From Bacillota bacterium (GTDB lineage Bacteria; Bacillota; Bacilli; Bacillales_A; Planococcaceae), in NCBI GenBank assembly GCA_023405135.1, contig JAEXYZ010000031.1, positions 1-64,000 of the forward strand: DNA of 64,000 nt, given 5' to 3'. A model generated the notes under the pieces. That model saw only the letters and a program-made list of their open reading frames with translations, ran no database searches and had not been told where the DNA came from. Shown here one piece after another: positions 47,286-55,877 of the stretch. Both the position numbers and the translations under genes were made by a program. Position 1 is the first letter of the stretch; each line of letters begins with the position of its first letter.

Positions 47286-47843
47286 TTAATTTGTTTTTAA
47301 AAGTCTTGGTGCAGAAGTAAAGATTAATGAACCAACTATTGCTGTTAAAATAATTGCTGGTATCATATAAGACCCATTGTAAATCAATGTATATACCCAA
47401 ACATTTTGATCTCCTGCGAACTCAGCAAAAAATACCGCCCCTGCAACTGCATGGGCTGCATATCGCAATAATCCACCAACAATGGTACCAAGAACAATAT
47501 AGAGACTTATTTTTTTCTTATCTAAATTTTTTGCAGCTTCTAAAATTTGCTTTCGGAATATACCCGCTAAACCAACCACTGGAAATGCTACTACGTAATC
47601 TAGCAATCCTTGTGCCCAATGAATGACATAACTACCTAGTGCAATTTGTATAATACCAATTAATAAACCGGTAGTAACACCCGCTAACCCCCCCCAGCGA
47701 ATGGCCATTAAAATAATTGGTAACATAACAAAACTTATTGAACCACCTTGAGCCCAAATAGAAAATGATAATTTGTCCAACACTAGCCCAATAGCTGCAA
47801 AAATTGCTATTTCCACGAGCATTAATAATCTTGATTTGTTCAT
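47286..47843 (-). CDS. thiT: Thiamine ECF transporter substrate-binding protein ThiT
   Basis: 185 aa from the ATG at 47843 after GAGAGGAG. Six-helix S-component; GGSISFVMLPIILMAIRWGG is the ThiT signature, with WAQGLLDYVVAFP contributing the thiamine pocket. It captures thiamine and works with the shared EcfAA'T module, which is not in this window. A TPP riboswitch in its leader confirms the substrate assignment. Confidence 0.94.
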   Translation of the reverse strand: MNKSRLLMLVEIAIFAAIGLVLDKLSFSIWAQGGSISFVMLPIILMAIRWGGLAGVTTGLLIGIIQIALGSYVIHWAQGLLDYVVAFPVVGLAGIFRKQILEAAKNLDKKKISLYIVLGTIVGGLLRYAAHAVAGAVFFAEFAGDQNVWVYTLIYNGSYMIPAIILTAIVGSLIFTSAPRLLKTN

Positions 47844-47950
47844 AACAACTCTCCTCTCTTTTATTCCGATGTAGAACAACATGAGAAGGAATAGAAATCT
47901 AGCAAACTATTTACTCCATATTGCAATTTTATTTGATAAAAATGCAAAAA

Positions 47951-47976
47951 TGGCGCCAGGACAGAGCCTGACGCCA
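47951..47976 (-). terminator. Terminator of the thiT TPP riboswitch
   Basis: Minus strand: TGGCGTCAGG/CCTGGCGCCA (one G-U) then TTTTTGCATTTTT. A competing pairing between AGTCGG in the aptamer and CCGACT just before the stem gives a plausible antiterminator. Confidence 0.85.
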
Positions 47977-47995
47977 AAATGGAGTCGGTTTCTAT

Positions 47996-48086
47996 CCACA
48001 TCCCTACGCAAGTGTTAACTTACAGGTTCAAAGGGTTAGTACAATACGTGCACAATCTCAGCCGACTTCATCAGCTCCCCTTGTGG
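47996..48086 (-). promoter_or_regulatory. TPP riboswitch upstream of thiT
   Basis: Minus strand: CCACAAGGGGAGCTGATGAA, TCGGCTGAGATT, AACCCTTTGAACCTG and GCGTAGGGATGTGG, with CCACA closing on TGTGG. The THI-box lacks the usual CTGGATAATGCCAG arm form and has AAGTTAACACTT instead, keeping the stem. Confidence 0.92.
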
Positions 48087-48362
48087 GCAATACATCAAAT
48101 TTAACTGTTAGAACAATCCCATTTTATCAAACTTTATGATTTTTTCAACTAGATTATTAATATGACAAATATTTAATAATTTGTATTTAACACGAAAAAT
48201 TATTTATAATAACTATCTAATACTCCTTTATACTTATATTAACAGTATTTTCCAAACCCATAATCTTGTATAAAATTAACAAATGTTTATAACAAAATAA
48301 CGTTTTTTTTATAATTTTTGATATAATAAGTCCCATAATCTACCCTTTAGGATGGTAGAAAT
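48087..48362. other. Intergenic stretch between thiT leader and the PAS-GGDEF remnant
   Basis: AT-rich with no gene or repeat I can support. A TATAAT-like GATATAATAAG near 48330 is a possible -10 for the downstream gene. Confidence 0.4.
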
Positions 48363-49614
48363 ATGTCAGAGCAAAAGAATAACTTAAATCAACAAATTGA
48401 AGATCGCTTTCGTATGTTAGTTGAACATGTGAGCGACTGGATTTGGGAAGTAGATGAAAATGGTATATACACATATGCAAGTCCGAGGATATTTGATATA
48501 TTGGGCTATTTACCTTCAGAGGTAATAGGGAAAACTCCATTTGATCTAATGGCACCCGAGGAAGCTAAGCGCATTGCCCATATATTTGAATATCACGTTT
48601 CGAATAAGCTCCCCATTAAAAGTTTAGAAAATATTAACCTTCATCGAGATGGACATGAAGTTATATTAGAAACTAGTGGTTCTCCTATTTTAGATGCTGA
48701 AGGAAAATGTATTGGTTATAGAGGAATCGATAGAGACATTACAGCAAGAAAAGAAATTGAGCGTAGACAGCAACAGCTACTCGAAATTATAGAAGCTTCC
48801 CCTGATTTTATAGCAACTTTTGATATTAGTGGGAACAGCTTGTATTATAATCCTGCTGCTTGTAAAATGCTTGGAATTAATCAAAATGATACTTTTAAGA
48901 AAAAAGTTACCGAAAGATGGTTAACTGATGATATTCAAAAAATAGGGATACCTATCGCTATTGAAAAAGGCCATTGGAAAGGGGAAACAACCATTCTTAA
49001 AGAAGATGGAATAACTATACCCGTTTCACAAATGATTGTAGCTCATAAATCAGACAATGGAGCTGTTCAGTTTTTATCAACTATTGCACATGATATTACT
49101 GAAAGAAAAGAACTTGAAAAAGTTATTTATGAACAAGCTCATTATGATTCATTAACTAAACAGAAGATTTTTACAAAAAAAATTTAAAATTTAATTGACA
49201 ATCGTGCAAAACAAAAAAGAGTAGCTTTACTATTTTTTGGACTTAGATAATTTTAAAAATGTTAATGACACGTTAGGACATGAAATTGGGGATCAATTAC
49301 TAATTAAAACTGCAAATCAATTAGTAAGCATTGTTAAAGAGAATGATTTTGTTTGCCGCTATGGTGGAGATGAATTTATCTTAATATTAGAAACTTTCAA
49401 AGATGATATGGAAGTGAAAGAAAATGCGAAAAAAATTATAGAAGCATTTCGTGAACCTATTCAAATCGATGGACATTCTTTAAAAGTAACTGGCAGCATA
49501 GGTATTAGTATTTACCCAGATGATGGAACTAATATAGCTACACTAATAAAAAAAGCTGACAATGCTATGTATCGTATTAAACGTAATGGAAAAAATAATT
49601 TTTCGTCCTTTTAA
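48363..49614 (+). pseudogene. PAS-PAS-GGDEF diguanylate cyclase, disrupted
   Basis: The first 274 codons (to 49187) encode two PAS domains: FRMLVEHVSDWIWEVDENG with the PAC end GYRGIDRDITARKEIE, and a second ending FLSTIAHDITERKELE. The GGDEF domain begins YEQAHYDSLTKQ, lacks the usual GLPNR, and then hits TAA at 49185 where CAA (Gln) would fit. The same frame continues NLIDNRAKQKRVALLF to a frameshift in a T6 run near 49230. The other frame carries LDLDNFKNVNDTLGHEIGD and CRYGGDEFILIL to 49614. The catalytic motif survives in sequence only. A truncated PAS-PAS protein may still be made. Confidence 0.8.
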
Positions 49615-49620
49615 TAATTA

Positions 49621-49650
49621 TAAAAACGGCTGAACTCCCAGCCGTTTTTA
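49621..49650. terminator. Bidirectional terminator GGDEF remnant / sbcC
   Basis: AAAAACGGCTG-AACTCC-CAGCCGTTTTT, perfect 11-bp arms. Confidence 0.92.
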
Positions 49651-49659
49651 AATAATGTT

Positions 49660-52600
49660 TTATTTTACAGTAATTTTCGTTCTACTATAGCCCTCTTTTG
49701 ATTTTTCAACATGAAGTATCGCTGGCATTGCGGCTTTCAATTCTGAAACATGAGAAATAACACCAATCATTCTTCCGGTTTTTTGTAAATCAATAAGTGT
49801 ATCAATAGCCTTCATTAGTGATTCCTCATCAAGAGAACCGAATCCCTCATCAATAAACATCGTATCGATTCGAACATTCCCTTGGAAGCTTTGAATTACA
49901 TCCGCCATCCCTAACGCCAAACATAGTGATGCATTAAACTTCTCTCCACCAGAAAGTGATTTAACATCCCTTGATTGTCCAGTATACGTATCATATACAT
50001 CTAGACTTAAGCCACTTTGACGCCCATGAGACTCCTGTCGATCAGAGCATTGTAAGAAATATTGGCCATTTGATAAATTTCTTAATCGAATATTTGCCGC
50101 TTCTGTAATTTGCTCTAAATAACCCATTTGAACATAACGTTCAAAGGAGATTTTTTTACTATTTTGTCCGCGCAATAAATTGTATAAATCCACAATTTGA
50201 TTAGATACTTCTTCAAGCTGATAGATTTCGTCAACAATTCGGTCGAGCTTTTCAGAAAAGTCGATACAGCTTCTTTCACATTCTTTTGAAAAGTTTAATG
50301 CTTCATGAGCCTTTTCTCTAGCAACTTCTAATTCTGAAAGCTGCTGTTCTTGCAATGCTAAATCTACCTTTTCTTCTCCTTCTAACAGCTTACTTTCCTC
50401 TTGCACTTGTATTGTTAAGGCATGAAGCTCATTTGTATATTGAACATATTGATGTTGTAATTGCTGTTGCTCACTTTCAGTTCGAATAGATGCCTCGAAT
50501 TGTTTGTAATTGGCAAAATTGGAAGCAGCCATTGATTGCTTAAACTCTTCTTTTGCTCTTTCTAAGTTTTCTTCAATTTGCTTTAATTGTAGTTCTGTTT
50601 GTTTTAATGCTTCTTCATTTGTCGCTTGATTTTTTTCTGCCTGTTGTAATTGTTTCTGAGCATTTTCCCAATTAAATTGCAACTGATTTCTTCTCTTTTC
50701 AGCCTCAATTAGAGCTTGTCTTACTTGAGAAAGTTGTTGGAATTCGGAAGGAATAAGCGACTTATGTTGCTCTAAAACAGTATTTTCTTTTATTAATTGT
50801 TGCTGTTTTTGTCTATATTCCTCTTCAACTTGTTTTCTAAGTTGCTCCTGCTGTTCGGTTGAATTGTGTAATTGTTTTAATTGCTTCTTATATTGGGCTA
50901 GCTGGTCTGATTCATTTTGTAATTGCTTTACAAACTCATTAATTGCATTAAATTGTTCGATAAACTGTTGTTGCTGTTCTATTGATGCATCAAGCCGTTT
51001 TAGTTCATTTTGGCATTGAGTTAGCTGGTCAATTGCTGCGTTAACATTTGCTTCAGCCACATATTTGCTTTGTTCTGCTGTTGATAATTTAGCTTTCATT
51101 ACCTTCAAAGCTTTTTCATCGATTATTTCTACATGTTGTCGATCAACAGTTTTATGCTCATTACTTCCACAAACAGGACACGGTGAGCCTGGTATTAAAC
51201 TTGCAGCAAGTATTGCAGCTTGATTTGATAACCATTTTGTTTCTTCTACATCATAAGCCTTTTTTACTTCCTCATATTCTTTAGAAGCAATAGCATACAG
51301 CTCTTTTAGTAACGTAACTTTTTTTGTAAGTTCGTTATAGTTTGCAAATGTATTTACTACTTCACGTAAATTCATCTGCTGTGCCATTGCATGATTAAGC
51401 TTTTCATTTCTTAATTCAAGCTTCTCAATTTGCATAGTTAACGTTGCCACTTGCTCTCTTTTTTCAAGTAATTGCTGTTCAATGCGCTCAAAGGAAGTAC
51501 GGGCTTCATTTACTTCTTTTTGTAGAGTTTGAACTATGGACGATTGCTTTTCAATTCCCTCAAAAATAGAGAGTAGTTTTTGAATTTCAAGCACTTGTTG
51601 CACAGAATAATCCCGTTCATTTTGCTTTGAAAGTTCATTTTGAAATGCTTCGTTTGCAATAGCTAATTCTTCTCTAGCCTTTTCTAACTTTTGCAATACT
51701 ACATTCAATCGTTGTTGCTGCTGTTGCTTTTGTTCGTGTAATAGTAAGCATTGTTCATTTAAAGGTTTAATTCTACTAGCTCGAATAGCTGCCTGATATT
51801 CATTGTTAATTTGCTCAAAATAAGGCTTCTGTTGCTCTATTACATTCAGTTTCTGTACTTTCTTTTCATAAGCATCAATTCGTTCATTTAAATTTCGCTT
51901 CGCAACGATAAACTCATATTTTTCTTTATATTTGATGACTAACTCATCATAGATTTTTTGATCTTCTTTTATTTTTTGTTGATAATATTGAACCTCTTCA
52001 TCAAGAGCATCCTGTATTTGATAAATGTTCGAGTTTTGATTTAGCACAGTAAATAGTAAGGATTCACGTTTTGGCAATACTCCTTCAAGCTGTGCAATAT
52101 AACTATTTTTTAATAAACGTGCTTCATTTAATTTTTGCTCTGCCTGCTTCTTTTTCTCCTCTAACCTTTGAGTCATTTCACCGTAACGATTTGTTTTGAA
52201 AATTTTGCGTAAAATTTCCTCTTTATTATCAGATTGAGAAGTTAATAGTTTACGAAACTCTCCTTGAGGTAGCATAACAATTTGATTGAATTGATCATAA
52301 GATAAGCCAATAATATCTTCGAGTTTTTGATTAATATCCGTTACTCTTTGGCGTTCAACTACAGGAACCTCTTGACCATCTTGTATTTCAAATAGCTCAT
52401 ATTTTTCTCCAGTGGCACTTTTACGCCCTTCTTTCACATGGGGAAGCTGGCGCAGAACACGATAAGTTTTACCGTGAATTTCAAAAATAAGTTCTACCGC
52501 AGTATGGACATCATCTTGTGCAAAATCACTACGCATCATTTTCGTATCTTTTCGATCTTGCCCGCTCCCAAAACCAAATAGCGCAAAACATATACCATCA

Positions 52601-52734
52601 AAAATCGTCGTCTTCCCTGCTCCAGTCGAACCTGAAATGACAAAAAGGCGATTATTTTGAAGCTCTGAAAAATCAATTACTTCCTCATTTTTATAAGGGC
52701 CAAATGCTCGCATTGTTAATTTAATAGGCTTCAT
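49660..52734 (-). CDS. sbcC: Exonuclease subunit SbcC (Rad50-like ATPase)
   Basis: 1024 aa. N-terminal Walker A in GSTGAGKTTIFDGI, Q-loop MLPQGEFRKLL, two long Gln/Glu-rich coiled coils (about 180-480 and 560-830), zinc hook CPVCGSNEH near residue 515, and C-terminal signature LSGGEKFNASLCLALG with Walker B FIDEGFGSLDEES. With SbcD it forms an ATP-dependent nuclease that opens hairpins and protein-blocked ends. The four-base overlap with sbcD indicates coupling. Palindrome cleavage is notable given the hairpin repeats in this region. Confidence 0.96.
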   Translation of the reverse strand: MKPIKLTMRAFGPYKNEEVIDFSELQNNRLFVISGSTGAGKTTIFDGICFALFGFGSGQDRKDTKMMRSDFAQDDVHTAVELIFEIHGKTYRVLRQLPHVKEGRKSATGEKYELFEIQDGQEVPVVERQRVTDINQKLEDIIGLSYDQFNQIVMLPQGEFRKLLTSQSDNKEEILRKIFKTNRYGEMTQRLEEKKKQAEQKLNEARLLKNSYIAQLEGVLPKRESLLFTVLNQNSNIYQIQDALDEEVQYYQQKIKEDQKIYDELVIKYKEKYEFIVAKRNLNERIDAYEKKVQKLNVIEQQKPYFEQINNEYQAAIRASRIKPLNEQCLLLHEQKQQQQQRLNVVLQKLEKAREELAIANEAFQNELSKQNERDYSVQQVLEIQKLLSIFEGIEKQSSIVQTLQKEVNEARTSFERIEQQLLEKREQVATLTMQIEKLELRNEKLNHAMAQQMNLREVVNTFANYNELTKKVTLLKELYAIASKEYEEVKKAYDVEETKWLSNQAAILAASLIPGSPCPVCGSNEHKTVDRQHVEIIDEKALKVMKAKLSTAEQSKYVAEANVNAAIDQLTQCQNELKRLDASIEQQQQFIEQFNAINEFVKQLQNESDQLAQYKKQLKQLHNSTEQQEQLRKQVEEEYRQKQQQLIKENTVLEQHKSLIPSEFQQLSQVRQALIEAEKRRNQLQFNWENAQKQLQQAEKNQATNEEALKQTELQLKQIEENLERAKEEFKQSMAASNFANYKQFEASIRTESEQQQLQHQYVQYTNELHALTIQVQEESKLLEGEEKVDLALQEQQLSELEVAREKAHEALNFSKECERSCIDFSEKLDRIVDEIYQLEEVSNQIVDLYNLLRGQNSKKISFERYVQMGYLEQITEAANIRLRNLSNGQYFLQCSDRQESHGRQSGLSLDVYDTYTGQSRDVKSLSGGEKFNASLCLALGMADVIQSFQGNVRIDTMFIDEGFGSLDEESLMKAIDTLIDLQKTGRMIGVISHVSELKAAMPAILHVEKSKEGYSRTKITVK

Positions 52735-53903
52735 TTTACAATCACCGCTTTTCTTTCCTGTTCTTCTAAAAGCATTTCCTGAAGAACTTCTTCAAATAGT
52801 TGCTGAGTAAAATCTGTTGGCTCAGCTCCTAAAATTTCTTTATGAAATGCTTTAAATAAACTTACTTCATCCATCTGTTCTCTGCGAACGACTTGTCCAT
52901 TTTCAGTATCATCTAATCTCGGCAATTTTTTTCGTTCTACATGCATTGCATTTGGATAAACTGTACGAATTTGCTCCATTGCTCCAACTACAGGAGTTAA
53001 ATCTGTTAAACGAACAAAAACGTAGTCTTCGCTTATTGGATGCTTTAATATCTCTTGGATTGATCCTTCAACAATGCGTAAGTCTCTACGTGGAATGAAA
53101 GGGCGTTTAGTAATGTTGACTTGTCCATCCTTCTCTAAATCTACAATTAGAAACCCTTTCTCATGATTGGCTTCAGAAGAAGAATATTTTAATGGAGAAC
53201 CGGAATAACGTATTGTTTCATTTAACACAAAGTGCGCTTTGTGTAAATGACCTAGTGCTGTATAGTGAAATGGCTGAAAGTATTCGGCACTAACACATTC
53301 TGAGCCACCTATTGCTAAAGGACGTTCTGAATCACTTGTATTTGGCTCTTTTTCTCCATTTGGCGTGACAAAGGCATGTCCAACGAAAACATGTCTCTTT
53401 GACTTATCCATCTTTTCTTCAATCACTTGTATGACTTTTTTCATCGCTTCGTCATATGTAGTTATCGTGTCATCCTCAAATAAATTTTTTACCGTAGAAG
53501 GTTCTGCAAAGGGCACTAAATGAAAATGAACTTCTCCAAACTCATCGTTCAGTACAATTGGCTCTATATTTTTCGAAAGCTCACCAATTATATGTAATCC
53601 ACTTTCCTGCATTAATTTGCTACCAAACTGTAGTCGTGTAGGGCTATCGTGATTACCTGCAATACTTAATACAGGAACTTTTCTTTTTAAAACAATTTCA
53701 GCTAATATGTCGTCCAATAAATCCACTGCTTCAACAGGAGGTAGTGCACGATCATATAAATCTCCTGCAATAATGACAACATCTGGCTGTTCTTCATCAA
53801 TTGCTTGCAAAAATTGCTGTAAAATATAGTGTTGGTCTTCCGTCATATAAACACCTTGTACAAGCTTACCTAAATGCCAATCTGCGGTATGAAATAATTT
53901 CAT
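52731..53903 (-). CDS. sbcD: Exonuclease subunit SbcD (Mre11-like nuclease)
   Basis: 390 aa metallophosphoesterase. Motifs in order: HTADWHLGK, IIAGDLYDR, SIAGNHDSPTRL, FVGHAFVT and TALGHLHKAH, which bind two Mn ions. The C-terminal capping region has RRDLRIVEGSIQEIL. Nuclease subunit of SbcCD; first gene of the operon, with RBS GGAGGT before ATG. Confidence 0.96.
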   Translation of the reverse strand: MKLFHTADWHLGKLVQGVYMTEDQHYILQQFLQAIDEEQPDVVIIAGDLYDRALPPVEAVDLLDDILAEIVLKRKVPVLSIAGNHDSPTRLQFGSKLMQESGLHIIGELSKNIEPIVLNDEFGEVHFHLVPFAEPSTVKNLFEDDTITTYDEAMKKVIQVIEEKMDKSKRHVFVGHAFVTPNGEKEPNTSDSERPLAIGGSECVSAEYFQPFHYTALGHLHKAHFVLNETIRYSGSPLKYSSSEANHEKGFLIVDLEKDGQVNITKRPFIPRRDLRIVEGSIQEILKHPISEDYVFVRLTDLTPVVGAMEQIRTVYPNAMHVERKKLPRLDDTENGQVVRREQMDEVSLFKAFHKEILGAEPTDFTQQLFEEVLQEMLLEEQERKAVIVK

Positions 53904-54149
53904 CTACTCAACCTCCATGTTTTTATTTATATTGTATCATTTGTAATTAAAGGCAGACTACTATTAAACGAACAAATATTCGCAAATAATTACCTTATAA
54001 AATTGATAAGATATTCTTTCTATTTGAACGATATAAACGATTTATTGATCTAAAATACTACTTTTCTACTCTTATACTACTCTATTATGATCTATAAAAC
54101 TTGTGTTAAAATATTCTTAGTAGCTAAGCGAGTAGCGGACGGCGGTTGG

Positions 54150-54172
54150 CACTTCCTTTGACGAAAGGGGTG
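54150..54172 (+). promoter_or_regulatory. RBS-sequestering hairpin before the candidate toxin
   Basis: CACTTCCTTT-GACG-AAAGGGGTG folds with the AAAGGGGTG ribosome-binding site in the 3' arm. Such sequestration is typical of type I toxin mRNAs. It partly overlaps the leader just before the GTG at 54179. Confidence 0.55.
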
Positions 54173-54178
54173 TTAGAT

Positions 54179-54394
54179 GTGGAGATTTACGAAGCGATGA
54201 ATATACTGTTCCAATTCGGAATATTTATTATGGCAGCATTCACTGCTGTCTGTAAGAAAAGCGGAAGCGCCCTGCATAGCCCCGACAAGCGCTTCAGTCC
54301 CTCGGTCGAAAGCATCTTTTCAGCTTTCGACCGAGGGACTGAAGCGACCTCGAGGGGCTGGGTGCTGGAGCTAGACACTGTTCAAAAATTTTAA
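54179..54394 (+). CDS. Candidate type I holin-like toxin, 3' end altered by a repeat
   Basis: GTG start at 54179, eight bases after AAAGGGGTG. The first ~28 residues read MEIYEAMNILFQFGIFIMAA then FTAVCKKSG: a short polar start, one hydrophobic helix and a Lys-rich end, matching the TxpA/holin-like type I toxins of Bacilli (METYQALxLMxxFxxFI pattern), which are usually 25-60 aa. From SGSALHSPDKR onward the frame runs through repeat copy 4 to 54394 (71 aa total). The natural C-terminus has probably been replaced. A terminator and an antisense RNA candidate lie downstream. Confidence 0.55.
   Translation: MEIYEAMNILFQFGIFIMAAFTAVCKKSGSALHSPDKRFSPSVESIFSAFDRGTEATSRGWVLELDTVQKF
54254..54380 (+). 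repeat. GC-rich hairpin repeat element, copy 4 (short variant)
   Basis: Begins GAAAAGCGGAAGCGCCCTGC and ends GAGCTAGACAC. The centre is a perfect 24-bp stem: arms 54290-54313 and 54323-54346 (CGCTTCAGTCCCTCGGTCGA and its complement), flanked by AGCCCCGA/TCGAGGGGCT pairing. It starts inside the toxin frame, directly after its hydrophobic segment. Confidence 0.88.
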
Positions 54395-54410
54395 TTCTTT
54401 ATTAAGTCAA

Positions 54411-54466
54411 AAAAAGATAACCACCTTCTGCTACCGGCCAGTAGTTAAGTAAGGTGGTTACTTTTT
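54411..54466. terminator. Bidirectional terminator of the toxin-antitoxin locus
   Basis: AACCACCTT (54419-54427) and AAGGTGGTT (54451-54459) with inner CTAC/GTAG pairing. TTTTTAT follows on the plus strand and a run of seven T on the minus strand, so both toxin mRNA and antisense RNA could end here. Confidence 0.85.
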
Positions 54467-54560
54467 ATACACTTTTCTTTTATTTATGGGCCAACCGCAA
54501 GATGCGGGCTATTGGCTACTTTTGATTGGGTGTTGACGCACCTAGTCTTTTTTATTCTAT
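54411..54560 (-). ncRNA. Candidate antisense antitoxin RNA (RatA-like)
   Basis: Minus-strand transcript inferred from a TAAGAT -10 (54565-54570) through a stem-loop formed by GCCAATAGCCCGCA and TGCGGTTGGC (about 54488-54515) to the shared terminator. It converges on the toxin mRNA and overlaps its 3' end, the TxpA/RatA arrangement. Boundaries are approximate and the -35 is weak. Confidence 0.45.
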
Positions 54561-54646
54561 GCTTATCTTACCATATTTACACATTCATTGTCATTTTTCA
54601 ATGAACATATAAAAAAGAATTTCTATATCAATATTGTGTTTACTAT

Positions 54647-55876
54647 TTAAAATGCCCAATTCCCTTTTCGGAAAATCGGTTCCTTTGAGCCATCTGGTAA
54701 GATACCGTCAATATCCATTTCGCCACTGCCAATCATAAAGTCAACATGTGTAACGGAAACGTTAATTCCTAATGACTCTAATTGGCTATCTTGCAATTCA
54801 CGCCCACCTTCATAACAAGTTGGATAGGCTTCACCAATCGCTAAATGGTTTGAAGCATTTTCATCGAACAGGGTATTGTAATATAAAATACCTGATGTTG
54901 AAATTGGTGATTCGTGAGGAACAAGGGCAACTTCTCCTAAATAGCAAGACCCTTCATCTGTTGTAATTAATTCTAGCAATAAATCATTGCCAACTTCTGC
55001 CTCAGCCTTCACTATTTTTCCTTTTTCAAAAGTTAATGTGAAATTATCTATAATATTACCTTGATATGCTAAAGGCTTTGTATTTCTCACTACACCATTC
55101 ACTCCATACTTGGAAGGTAACGTAAATACTTCTTCAGTTGGCATATTAGCTATAAATGTTGTACCTTCAGGTGTTTTACTCCCCCCTGAAATCCATAAAT
55201 GCTTTTCAGGAAGTTCAATCGTTAAGTCTGTGCCTGGTGCTTTATAATGTAATGCTGAAAATCTTTTTTCGTTCAATTGCTCAGCACGTCTTTCTAAGCT
55301 TTCAACATGATGACGCCATTTTTCAACTGCATCACCATCACCAATACGAACAGTTTTGAAAATGGCTTCCCATAATGCAGATACTTGTTCATTTTCAGGT
55401 AAATGCGGAAATACCTTGGCAGCCCATTTTGGTGAAGGTACTGCTATGATAGACCATGCGATATCATCATTCATGATTGCTTTACGATAACGAACTAAAG
55501 CATTACCCGCAGCTTTTTGCTGTGCCGAAATACGTGATGTTGCAATACCTGCTAAAAGGTCTGGATCCTCTGCATCAATCCATAATAACGCACCTTTAGT
55601 TTCTATTAATTCATCTCGTTGAGCGACGATCCATTTTGGGTATTTACTAAACTCTTCCTCTGAGCCAAGTTCATAAAAGGCACGAGTTAAAACAGGATCT
55701 GATAAATTCACATGTACTCTACCTGCACCTGCTTCATAAGCTTTTTTCACAACAATTCGTGTAAAATCAAGGGTCTCTGTTGATGTGTTAATTAATAAGT
55801 ATTGACCTTTTTGAATGTTTGCTCCAACTTTAACTGCAAGCTCAGCATATTGTTCTAACTTTTCTTCAAACGTCAT
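54647..55876 (-). CDS. M29 family aminopeptidase (AmpS/PepS type)
   Basis: 409 aa, full length for the thermophilic aminopeptidase (M29) family. N-terminal VKVGANIQKGQYLLINTSTE, central LHYKAPGTDLTIELPEKHLW and NMPTEEVFTLP, and the C-terminal metal-site region GILYYNTLFDENASNHLAIG and VTHVDFMIGSGEMDIDG. A metal-dependent cytoplasmic exopeptidase with broad specificity. It begins one base after the helicase stop, so the two genes are coupled. Confidence 0.94.
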   Translation of the reverse strand: MTFEEKLEQYAELAVKVGANIQKGQYLLINTSTETLDFTRIVVKKAYEAGAGRVHVNLSDPVLTRAFYELGSEEEFSKYPKWIVAQRDELIETKGALLWIDAEDPDLLAGIATSRISAQQKAAGNALVRYRKAIMNDDIAWSIIAVPSPKWAAKVFPHLPENEQVSALWEAIFKTVRIGDGDAVEKWRHHVESLERRAEQLNEKRFSALHYKAPGTDLTIELPEKHLWISGGSKTPEGTTFIANMPTEEVFTLPSKYGVNGVVRNTKPLAYQGNIIDNFTLTFEKGKIVKAEAEVGNDLLLELITTDEGSCYLGEVALVPHESPISTSGILYYNTLFDENASNHLAIGEAYPTCYEGGRELQDSQLESLGINVSVTHVDFMIGSGEMDIDGILPDGSKEPIFRKGNWAF

Positions 55877-55877
55877 A

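Noticed and set aside
54120..54640. tRNA or other stable RNA
   Set aside because: The hairpins fit a toxin-antitoxin locus and terminators; no tRNA cloverleaf was found here or elsewhere in the window.
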